From SURF-24 sp964537965 (GTDB lineage Bacteria > Bacteroidota > Ignavibacteria > Ignavibacteriales > SURF-24): a stretch of DNA of 5,736 nt. The notes beneath the pieces were generated by a model. It searched no databases and was not told where the DNA came from. It was given only the letters and a program-made list of their open reading frames with translations. Shown one piece after another: positions 1-5,148 of this stretch (the stretch's first letter is position 1; the number at the start of each line of letters is the position of its first letter). Both the position numbers and the translations under genes were made by a program. The stretch covers positions 1 through 5,736 of the forward strand of contig CAZIDB010000280.1 in assembly GCA_964537965.1 (NCBI GenBank), written 5' to 3'.

Positions 1-543
1 AAACCTATAACGCCAATAAACAAACTGCGCTAGAAAATTATCTGGATAATCTGAAATTTCTCTTCCAATTTCATTAATTATATCAGTGGTATCTTTGCCA
101 GCCATAAAAAGAAAATCAACATTTCTGAAACGTGCGTTTTTAACCGGCTTCCCTTTCTCATCATATATGTAAGCAACATAAGTTTTCTCATCGTTGTAAT
201 CGGTTTTGTTTCCGTCGGTAAAATAGTAAGAAAGCAAAGCAGCATCTCCGGGTATTTCTATTTCGGCGTACCACTTGTTTTGTTTTTTCTGCATTATTGT
301 TTTGTGTGCTCTGCCGCTATCAGGATTTAATACATTATTAAATAGAGATAAGTGACCACGTTCAGGTAGTCCGGTTGTACTCCAATAATCAAAGGCGTAA
401 ACTACTTTCATTTCCTTTGCATCTGTTAAGATGTTCTTTTCAGATGGATCATATTCAACCTGAAATTTTTTACCGGCAACAGGATAGTTTTGTGGAAATA
501 AAAGTGAAGTAAGAAGAATTAATAAACCAAAAATGTTTTTCAT
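1..543 (-). CDS. Exported protein, N-terminal 181 residues only (3' end outside window); possibly a TlpA/redoxin-type protein
   Basis: The frame is open from an ATG at 543 to the left edge, giving 181 residues with no stop. A Shine-Dalgarno-like GAGGGG lies at 552-557, eight bases before the ATG, and supports this start. Residues 1-18 are a signal peptide: MKN, then a hydrophobic stretch ending LLFPQ. The mature part (19-181) looks like a beta-sandwich opening (PVAGKKFQVEYDP), followed by alternating strands and a WYAEIEIPGD segment near 91-100. It then turns more helical (DTTDIINEIGREI, 151-163). From memory, this arrangement resembles the N-terminal domain found ahead of thioredoxin-like or repeat domains in exported Bacteroidota/Ignavibacteria proteins, but no catalytic CxxC is visible because the C-terminus is missing. 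The reading frame and export are solid; the family is a guess. A candidate ECF promoter lies about 80 bases upstream, linking it to the neighbouring sigma operon. Confidence 0.75.
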   Translation of the reverse strand, partial: MKNIFGLLILLTSLLFPQNYPVAGKKFQVEYDPSEKNILTDAKEMKVVYAFDYWSTTGLPERGHLSLFNNVLNPDSGRAHKTIMQKKQNKWYAEIEIPGDAALLSYYFTDGNKTDYNDEKTYVAYIYDEKGKPVKNARFRNVDFLFMAGKDTTDIINEIGREISDYPDNFLAQFVYWRYRF

Positions 544-620
544 AATAGTAGCCCCTCAATAAATTTATGAATACAAACAGAAAATAGACTTCTCCCTTAA
601 CAAAAGCAAAGGTATTTTAC

Positions 621-647
621 ATGACGAATACCGAAATAAAAAGTTAC
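621..647 (-). promoter_or_regulatory. Candidate ECF-sigma promoter for the exported-protein gene at 1-543
   Basis: Read on the minus strand, 647-641 is GTAACTT. After exactly 15 bases comes GTC at 625-623, within CGTCAT. The same pair with the same spacing lies upstream of the ECF sigma gene (4361-4337). An AAC-containing -35 and a CGTC-like -10 are typical of ECF promoters. The predicted leader is about 70 nt and contains the GAGGGG ribosome-binding site. The pattern is seen directly; its use by this sigma factor is inferred. Confidence 0.4.
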
Positions 648-771
648 CATTTAAATTTTAACAAACTTATTCGCAGCACGCTTATCAAATTAAAAGAAGA
701 ATCTTGCCGTAAAATGGTTGATAGCAAAAAATTAGGGAAATAAGAATATTTAAAGTGATCCCTGGATTAAA

Positions 772-839
772 ATACGGATCTGGTTTATCATTACAGATAA
801 AATCAGTGTTGATCAGTTGGATCTGTATCATCTGTGTTC
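772..839. repeat. Degenerate intergenic repeat, copy 1, with inverted repeat
   Basis: Positions 794-839 align with 4506-4552 at about 38 of 46 bases with one single-base gap; the best shared core is TTGGATCTGT. An imperfect inverted repeat pairs 772-780 (ATACGGATC) with 820-828 (GATCTGTAT), 8 of 9 bases, around a 39-base loop. On the minus strand this hairpin is followed directly by TTTTAAT. It could therefore act as a weak terminator for the sigma operon that ends at 915. The wording resembles the ATCTGTGT-rich intergenic repeats I recall from many draft genomes; that comparison is from memory. Confidence 0.5.
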
Positions 840-914
840 TGTTAGCTTTATTGTTTTACAAACTATGCAACTAAAAAACTCTTCTTTAATTTGATCAGTA
901 ACCTGGTTCGCTCT

Positions 915-1481
915 TCAGATTACTATTTCAAACTTAAAATCTTTAATATTTACAAAGGTATCTTTTTCATTTGTTAGTTTATCTGTCTTACTCCGGAAAT
1001 CCATTCTCTCACAGCTTATAACTAAAGAATTATCTTTGAAATTTAATTTTGTGCCTACCATTTGCATATTAAAATACTTTACTTCCCAGCTCTTCTTTTC
1101 GTCGTCGCATTCTTTACTATAATACACTAATTCCTTTAGAAGGTCATATCTAAATTCTTCCCGAGAACCTTTCTGTCCTTCTATTTTGTGACTATTACTA
1201 ATACTTAATTGTAAGTCATTTGGATAAGGATATGGATCCTTTTCACTATAGGGCAACCAGTTTTTATAGTGCAGGTCCATGGATATCATTTGTTGTATGT
1301 TGTCATTATTTCTTTCTGCTCTTACACTCACAATAATTTCATCATCTTTCCTAAGTATAACGCTAACGATTGGAATTTCAATTTTCTCTCCATTAAAAGT
1401 TAAACTGATTTTCCCCTTGTTGTTTTCCTCTGCAGAAATGTTTATGATAAACAAAAGCATCATAAAAAATATTTTTTTCAT
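915..1481 (-). CDS. Small secreted protein of unknown function, last gene of the sigma operon
   Basis: This encodes 188 residues that I do not recognise. Residues 1-17 form a signal peptide (MKK, a hydrophobic core rich in F, M, L and I, then NISA), so the protein is exported to the periplasm or beyond. The mature part starts with strand-like sequence (KISLTFNGEKIEIPIVSVIL, 24-43), suggesting a beta-rich fold. It has a tyrosine/proline-rich patch (YPYP, 84-87) and two cysteines, Cys125 and Cys157, which could form a disulphide. There is no transmembrane segment after the signal and no lipobox. The start is supported by GGAG eight bases upstream of the ATG. The gene begins only 12 bases after the preceding gene's stop, so the two are almost certainly co-transcribed and, by association, under the ECF sigma factor. 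It ends with TGA and appears intact. Confidence 0.8.
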   Translation of the reverse strand: MKKIFFMMLLFIINISAEENNKGKISLTFNGEKIEIPIVSVILRKDDEIIVSVRAERNNDNIQQMISMDLHYKNWLPYSEKDPYPYPNDLQLSISNSHKIEGQKGSREEFRYDLLKELVYYSKECDDEKKSWEVKYFNMQMVGTKLNFKDNSLVISCERMDFRSKTDKLTNEKDTFVNIKDFKFEIVI

Positions 1482-1493
1482 CTACTGCTCCAT

Positions 1494-2714
1494 TTAGTTT
1501 TCAAAATTTATAATTATGGATTCGTTTACAAACCTTTCGTAATCGGAATAACCGAATATCTCGTACTTCTCGCCGCTCCGTGTAAAGTTTGCACTCCAGT
1601 TTTCCTTTGGCAGACTAATCCTTGTTCCGACATCTTTTTGAATCGTTATTCTTTTTTTAATTGGTGTCCATCTTTCAGTTTCATCCGGATTTATCTTTTT
1701 GTAATTTATAAACAGGTCGGCTGTTAAAACATCACCCTTGTAAGAAATTGGAACAAGAATAATGTTATACGTGGACTTGAATATTTCTTCTCTTGTTTTG
1801 TAGTTCTTATATGCTTCTTCTTTCTGAGTATTGTATAGATGAAACGGCGGCTCCAAAACACAACGATAAATATTTACAGGCAAATCCGTATTATTAAAAT
1901 CATTTTGCAGGCTGTTAAAGTTTTCTATTCCCTTTTGTTTTACGCTGGTAATAATATCGCCAAAAGTAGGTCTGTTATTATATAGCTGTTTAAGTGAATC
2001 AATTGACAGAAACTCAACATCGAATTTCAGATTTGTTTTACGCAGACTGGATTGAGACGCGGAATTGATTAGTTCATTCTCAAGGACAGAATTCTTTTCA
2101 ACATAAAGAGAATTTTCTTCTTTACTTTTCCTTTTTATAGAAACTGTAATTTTAAATGGGTTAAAGTCTTTATCAAGAAAGTCAAAGCTTACCTGTTTAC
2201 CGAATGGAATTTTTACCAGCTTATAATGAACATCAATATTAAAATCTGAATTCAGATAATCGCCACCGTTCCAATTTAGGTTTTTAAAAACTGCGTACTT
2301 AATAAACAAGTTTACGGAATCTTTATTGTTGTTATTTTCCTGCGGAAAAATGTTAAACGAAATTGCCTTCTCGACATCAAGCGTACTTGTCATCGTTTCC
2401 AAATCCTGCGAAGGCAAATTATTATTTACCCATTGTTCTCTTAAAAATGATGAGCCGGTTAAGCCTCCAATGATTTCAGGATCAAGAAAGTTGAAACCAC
2501 CTTTAACAATTTTTCCGTCAAGCAGTTTATCGTATGATGTAAAAAGAAAATAACCTTCAAGTGCTTCATCATCATTCTGGTTTTTATTCAGACTAACTTT
2601 CTGCAAATCATTCGCTGTGCTAATTGTAATATTCCACTCAAATTCATTTGAAGAGCTTTGAGCAAATCCTCTTGTTAGAAATAGAATTACACTTACAAGC
2701 AACAACTTCTTCAT
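1494..2714 (-). CDS. Secreted protein of unknown function, third gene of the sigma operon
   Basis: This encodes 406 residues that I do not recognise. I place the start at the ATG at 2714 because it begins directly with a signal peptide: MKKLLLVSVILFLTRGFAQ, residues 1-19. It sits one base after the anti-sigma stop (TGA-A-ATG), which suggests translational coupling. An in-frame TTG at 2726 would add only METE ahead of the signal and overlap the previous gene; I reject it. The mature protein is rich in Asn, Lys, Ser and aromatic residues, with many strand-like stretches and no further membrane segment. It has a run of four Asn near 127-130, a single cysteine (Cys285, in YRCVLEPP), and a C-terminal block (RWTPIKKRITIQ, about 348-359) followed by a LPKENW motif. 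It is probably periplasmic or on the outer surface. Its place behind the anti-sigma gene suggests a partner in sensing, or the main effector of the regulon. Confidence 0.85.
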   Translation of the reverse strand: MKKLLLVSVILFLTRGFAQSSSNEFEWNITISTANDLQKVSLNKNQNDDEALEGYFLFTSYDKLLDGKIVKGGFNFLDPEIIGGLTGSSFLREQWVNNNLPSQDLETMTSTLDVEKAISFNIFPQENNNNKDSVNLFIKYAVFKNLNWNGGDYLNSDFNIDVHYKLVKIPFGKQVSFDFLDKDFNPFKITVSIKRKSKEENSLYVEKNSVLENELINSASQSSLRKTNLKFDVEFLSIDSLKQLYNNRPTFGDIITSVKQKGIENFNSLQNDFNNTDLPVNIYRCVLEPPFHLYNTQKEEAYKNYKTREEIFKSTYNIILVPISYKGDVLTADLFINYKKINPDETERWTPIKKRITIQKDVGTRISLPKENWSANFTRSGEKYEIFGYSDYERFVNESIIINFEN

Positions 2715-2715
2715 T

Positions 2716-3666
2716 TCAGTTTCCAATTACCTGTGGAGTCATGAAATCATTCTTAGTAACTCTTTCGGTCTTTAAAGAATTCAGATACTGTTCATAACCG
2801 GAAGCCGGTTCTTTGGGCCCATGTTTTGCATAAACAATATCATTTTTATTCAGCTTATCAAAAACAATTTTATCTTTACCGTATCGAAGGTATAAATCTC
2901 TCATCATTGCTGTATCTGTTTTAACTTTTCCCTGGCTTAAGTACGGACTGCGACGCTGGAGCAGATCCTTTGCTTCATATTTGTTTTTACTTTGTCTGTT
3001 TTGGCGCTGCACACTTACAGCATCAGGATTATCGTTCTTTACGTTTACCCTTTCACTTATAATGTTGTCATCGCTAAAAATGGTTTGTATGTATTTACCA
3101 GGAGCTTTACGAATTGCAGTGTAAGCCATCTCTTCATCTGGTTTGTTCTCTTTGGCTGAATTTTGTATTTCCGTTTTTGAAAACTTCTCAGGCTTTTGTT
3201 TTGATGCCCCATTATTTATTGCATCGGTTTTGTTCTTCGCGAAAGATTTTTCTTTATTTATTATTTCCTGCGGATTAGTAACAGGCTCACTTATATAACT
3301 TTTTTGAAGTGATGAGTACTCTGAATTTAGTTTATTCAACTTATTCTTTAGTTCATTCTCTTTTGTTTTATTAAGCAGAAAAAGAACTCCAAGCAAAAGG
3401 CAGGCTGCCGCAGCAAAGTAAAATGCTTCTCTATAATAATTCCTTTTATTCGTTTGGGTTTGCTTAATCAATTGAATAACAGCTCCGTCTCTTTCGGGCA
3501 ATTGCTCTGCAAAATACTTTTTTGATTTATCTTTTAAGTTCATCAACTCCACTAAAGTATCTCTGCATTCCGGGCATTCAGCAAGATGCTCAAACAATTT
3601 ATCCTGCTCAGAATCCAGGAGTTCCCCATCAACAAACAAGCTTATTTCATAGTCATAGTGTTTCAT
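2716..3666 (-). CDS. Membrane-bound anti-sigma factor with N-terminal zinc finger
   Basis: This encodes 316 residues. The cytoplasmic N-terminus (1-78) holds a zinc-binding anti-sigma (ZAS, zf-HC2-like) motif, His27-x3-Cys31-x2-Cys34 in the segment EHLAECPEC. It is preceded by the typical ISLFVDGEL opening; family members clamp the ECF sigma factor with this domain. One transmembrane helix follows (about 81-98, AFYFAAAACLLLGVLFLL). A likely coiled coil comes next (about 101-124, NELKNKLNKLNSEYSSLQKS). The rest is a long, charged, low-complexity periplasmic region, Lys/Asn/Gln-rich, with no domain I recognise. At about 218 residues, the extracytoplasmic part is far larger than in minimal anti-sigma factors and is the likely sensor or site of regulated proteolysis. 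The ATG lies three bases after the sigma stop, with AAAGAGAG upstream as ribosome-binding site. Sigma/anti-sigma adjacency makes the call firm; the inducing signal is unknown. Confidence 0.92.
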   Translation of the reverse strand: MKHYDYEISLFVDGELLDSEQDKLFEHLAECPECRDTLVELMNLKDKSKKYFAEQLPERDGAVIQLIKQTQTNKRNYYREAFYFAAAACLLLGVLFLLNKTKENELKNKLNKLNSEYSSLQKSYISEPVTNPQEIINKEKSFAKNKTDAINNGASKQKPEKFSKTEIQNSAKENKPDEEMAYTAIRKAPGKYIQTIFSDDNIISERVNVKNDNPDAVSVQRQNRQSKNKYEAKDLLQRRSPYLSQGKVKTDTAMMRDLYLRYGKDKIVFDKLNKNDIVYAKHGPKEPASGYEQYLNSLKTERVTKNDFMTPQVIGN

Positions 3667-3669
3667 TCT

Positions 3670-4325
3670 TTAGCTCTCTTTTAAATAATTTCTTAATTCC
3701 TGCCTTGCACGGAAGATTTTTATTTTCACATTTTCCAAAGAAAGATTTGTAAGCTCTGCAATTTCTTTATAAGTATAACCAGCATAATCAACAAGAAAGA
3801 TTAATTCGTTCTGCTCCTGGCTTAGTTTCATCAGTGCATCGCGGATGCTGATCTTCCAATCAACATTTAACTCATATTCTTCTTTTATCTCTTCTTCTGA
3901 ATAATCCCTCCAGTTATAGTCCGAACTCTTCATCCTGTTGTAGCAGTAATTTCTTGCAATAATAAAAAGCCATGTTTTCTGTGAACATTGCTCTTTGAAT
4001 GAATTCTCATGCTCAACATACTTTACGAACACTTCCTGCATTGCGTCTTTAGCTTCTTCCCTGTTTTTAAGCAAGCTAAATGCGTAGCGGTAGATATCCA
4101 GCGAGAATCTATCATNNNNNNNNNNNNNNNNNNNNNNNNNNNNNNNNNNNNNNNNNNNNNNNNNNNNNNNNNNNNNNNNNNNNNNNNNNNNNNNNNNNNN
4201 NNNNNNNNNNNNNNNCTGTTTTTAAGCAAGCTAAATGCGTAGCGGTAGATATCCAGCGAGAATCTATCATAAAGCGTTGAGACGGATAGTTTTTCTATTT
4301 TATCTTCCAATGGATTTTTACTCAT
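3670..4325 (-). CDS. ECF-family RNA polymerase sigma factor (sigma-70), split by an assembly gap
   Basis: As given, the gene is interrupted by 100 Ns. If the Ns and one of the two flanking 55-bp copies are removed, the ATG at 4325 reads in frame to the TAA at 3670, giving 166 residues, a normal length for an ECF sigma factor. Residue numbers below refer to this reconstruction. Region 2 spans about 18-84. It contains REEAKDAMQEVF (37-48), the usual region 2.2 core-binding helix, and TWLFIIARNYCYNR (66-79), which covers the -10 melting and recognition part. Region 4 spans about 109-163, with a helix-turn-helix (YTYKEIAELTNLSLENVKIKIFRARQEL) that reads the -35 element. There is no sigma region 3, as expected for ECF factors. 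It is followed three bases later by its anti-sigma partner. A motif just upstream suggests autoregulation. No Shine-Dalgarno is visible before the ATG. A TTG at 4074 is not the true start because it would remove half of region 2. Confidence 0.93.
4061..4115. repeat. 55-bp exact direct copy, left side of the N gap (assembly overlap)
   Basis: These 55 bases, starting CTGTTTTTAAGC and ending AGAATCTATCAT, are identical to 4216-4270. They encode part of sigma region 2 in the frame of the gene at 3670-4325. I read the pair as one genomic locus present on the ends of two contigs, not as a biological repeat. Confidence 0.95.
4116..4215. other. Assembly gap of exactly 100 Ns
   Basis: A run of exactly 100 N is a conventional placeholder for a gap of unknown size. 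The identical 55-bp sequences on both sides, together with the restored reading frame once they are merged (155 bases removed), indicate that there is probably no missing sequence. Confidence 0.97.
4216..4270. repeat. 55-bp exact direct copy, right side of the N gap (assembly overlap)
   Basis: Identical base for base to 4061-4115. An exact overlap of an odd length such as 55 is what contig ends share when a de Bruijn assembler using that k-mer length leaves them unjoined. The N-terminal part of the sigma factor (MSKNPLEDKIEKL onward) continues from this copy to the ATG at 4325. Confidence 0.95.
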
Positions 4326-4334
4326 TCAAACAAA

Positions 4335-4361
4335 TAGACAATTAAGTACGCGGGAAGTTAC
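4335..4361 (-). promoter_or_regulatory. Candidate autoregulatory ECF promoter of the sigma operon
   Basis: On the minus strand, 4361-4355 is GTAACTT and 4339-4335 is GTCTA. There are 15 bases between GTAACTT and GTC, or 16 between AACTT and TCTA. This matches the geometry of the E. coli sigma-E consensus, GGAACTT-N16-TCTGA. The -10 ends only nine bases before the ATG at 4325, so the transcript would be leaderless or nearly so; this fits the absence of a Shine-Dalgarno sequence there. The same motif recurs at 647-621. The sequence match is observed; the regulatory role is inferred. Confidence 0.5.
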
Positions 4362-4479
4362 AAACGATTGGTGGAAATTTGCAGAATATTCTTTTTAAAT
4401 GAAACGGATATAAAAGGAGACAAACAATTACCAAAACTAAAAGTTAGAGAAGAATCAGAACCCGCCCACAGCAGGCGTT

Positions 4480-4552
4480 GATTACACAGATATTAAAGAT
4501 TGCCTCAGATAAAAATCTGCGCATATCATTTGGATCTGTGTCATCAGTGTTC
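4480..4552. repeat. Degenerate intergenic repeat, copy 2, with nested hairpins
   Basis: An outer inverted repeat pairs GATTACACAGAT (4480-4491) with ATCTGTGTCATC (4534-4545), 11 of 12 bases. Inside it is a perfect short hairpin, CAGAT-AAAA-ATCTG (4506-4519). Positions 4506-4552 align with 794-839 in the other non-coding region. This looks like a decayed member of a dispersed palindromic intergenic family. Two copies in one short window fits a family present many times in the genome, which cannot be tested here. Confidence 0.6.
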
Positions 4553-4698
4553 AAATACCAGCTATAGTTTTGCCGGTCATATCTTTTTCGTTCTATTTAT
4601 TTTTTGCTCCTCCCGGATTTTTATCTCAAACAAGTAGATAAACAAAAATAGAATTGTTATTATTCAACCGCTTCCATTTTCTATTCATCATAAACTTT

Positions 4699-4703
4699 AG
4701 GAG
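4699..4703 (+). promoter_or_regulatory. Shine-Dalgarno site of the membrane-protein gene
   Basis: AGGAG lies six bases before the ATG at 4710. It fixes the start of this short gene and shows that the organism uses canonical Shine-Dalgarno initiation for at least some genes, in contrast to the sigma gene on the other side of the region. Confidence 0.75.
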
Positions 4704-4709
4704 ATAAAC

Positions 4710-5075
4710 ATGTTAACTGCAAAAAGAGTCATTATTGCCACTATCTGTGGAGTTGTGTTCGGATTTGTATGTTTAGGTTTAGCTTCGTCAAATCCAAATC
4801 CCGCAGAACAACTGCCTGCTGCAACCAAATTGCTAATTGTTATCAGCAGAACTATGCTTGGTTTTACAATTGGTATCAGCGCATTAAGATTAAAATGGTG
4901 GGTTCATGGAATTGTTCTTGGAATTATTGCAAGCATCCCGATGGCTGTGCCGGTTTTTAACAATACCTCCATCTTCATAGGCACATTCATTATGGGAATT
5001 ATTTACGGAGTATTAATTGAATTGATAACCTCAATTCTATTTAAAGCTAAGCAGCCGTTTGAAGTAAAGATTTAA
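4710..5075 (+). CDS. Small four-helix membrane protein, function unknown
   Basis: This encodes 121 residues and is the only plus-strand gene in the window. Four hydrophobic segments are visible at about 7-26, 39-59, 64-83 and 87-110, with short charged or polar links. Lys and Arg at 5-6 and Lys112/Lys114 at the ends suggest, by the positive-inside rule, both termini in the cytoplasm. Small-residue packing motifs occur in several helices (G51xxxG55, G67xxxG71, G96xxxG100). Helices 2 and 3 are joined by a conserved-looking RLKWWVHG segment (60-67). No signal peptide, catalytic motif or known transporter signature is apparent. It resembles short hypothetical membrane proteins, and I cannot name a family. 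The start is set by AGGAG six bases upstream. It stands alone, divergent from the sigma operon and convergent with the phosphatase gene, and I see no clear promoter in its AT-rich leader. Confidence 0.85.
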   Translation: MLTAKRVIIATICGVVFGFVCLGLASSNPNPAEQLPAATKLLIVISRTMLGFTIGISALRLKWWVHGIVLGIIASIPMAVPVFNNTSIFIGTFIMGIIYGVLIELITSILFKAKQPFEVKI

Positions 5076-5099
5076 TATTCCGGGAGTAAAATTTATAGC

Positions 5100-5130
5100 C
5101 GGGGCAAAGTATATTTTTATCTTCGCCCTG
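5100..5130. terminator. Possible shared terminator hairpin between convergent genes
   Basis: CGGGGC (5100-5105) pairs with GCCCTG (5125-5130), including one G-U pair. An A/C mismatch follows, then AAG (5107-5109) pairs with CTT (5121-5123), leaving an 11-base AT-rich loop. It lies between the stop codons of two convergent genes (5075 and 5149), where a bidirectional terminator is expected. Neither side has a proper T-tract, so its strength is doubtful. Confidence 0.4.
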
Positions 5131-5148
5131 TTGATAATAAAACTTAAT

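Larger units (their letters stand above)
544..914. other. Non-coding stretch between the exported-protein gene and the sigma operon
   Basis: I see no convincing gene in these 371 bases. The left part (544-650) carries the ribosome-binding site and candidate promoter of the minus-strand gene at 1-543. The central part (772-839) is a degenerate intergenic repeat with an inverted repeat. The right part (840-914) is the 3' flank of the four-gene operon. It holds a short AACC-A-GGTT palindrome and a minus-strand T run, but no strong classical terminator. Confidence 0.6.
4326..4709. other. Divergent intergenic region between the sigma operon and the membrane-protein gene
   Basis: These 384 bases separate two divergently transcribed genes. 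They contain the candidate sigma promoter (4335-4361), a GC-richer patch with a short CGCC/GGCG hairpin (4463-4466 with 4474-4477), and the second degenerate repeat (4480-4552). An AT-rich plus-strand leader (4556-4709) ends in a ribosome-binding site. An AAAGGAG near 4413-4419 is not followed by a usable start codon. No small gene is convincing here. Confidence 0.6.

Noticed and set aside
621..743. A 40-codon plus-strand open frame (MTNTEIKSYH...) with AAAGG eight bases upstream of its ATG
   Set aside because: It is short, and a frame of this length is easy to get by chance in AT-rich DNA. Its start overlaps the candidate minus-strand promoter at 621-647. No signal, domain or family is visible. 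Only conservation in relatives would revive it.
898..922. GTAACCT on the plus strand as a third ECF promoter copy
   Set aside because: One base of the -35 differs and there is no GTC at the fixed 15-base spacing. It would also fire antisense into the operon's last gene.
1279..1497. Plus-strand 72-codon frame antisense to the small secreted protein
   Set aside because: It is the mirror of a signal peptide and beta-rich coding sequence, which gives spurious hydrophobic residues. It has no supported start, and the minus-strand gene has a signal peptide and a ribosome-binding site.
2326..2553. Plus-strand 75-codon frame inside the 406-residue secreted protein gene
   Set aside because: It lies wholly antisense to a well-supported gene and has no promoter or ribosome-binding site of its own.
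3522..3752. Plus-strand 76-codon frame across the sigma/anti-sigma junction
   Set aside because: It is antisense to the zinc-finger region and the sigma C-terminus, both with clear family motifs; its own protein has no recognisable feature.
3670..4074. Sigma factor read as a 134-residue protein starting at the TTG at 4074
   Set aside because: It would start inside sigma region 2 and lack the N-terminal helices. The frame continues upstream through the 55-bp copy and, after the overlap is merged, reaches a proper ATG at 4325.
4061..4270. The 55-bp direct repeat as a real tandem duplication or recombination site
   Set aside because: Exact identity, placement hard against a 100-N placeholder, and restoration of the sigma frame after collapse all favour an assembly artefact.
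4009..4325. Frames running through the Ns on either strand (4009-4242, 4080-4280 plus; 4023-4325 minus)
   Set aside because: They exist only because Ns have no stops and because the gap length is arbitrary. The residues on the far side of the gap in these frames are not sigma-like.
4769..4960. A second plus-strand frame within the four-helix membrane protein gene
   Set aside because: It overlaps, out of frame, a gene with a good ribosome-binding site and coherent membrane helices; the alternative product is basic with no structure or start signal.
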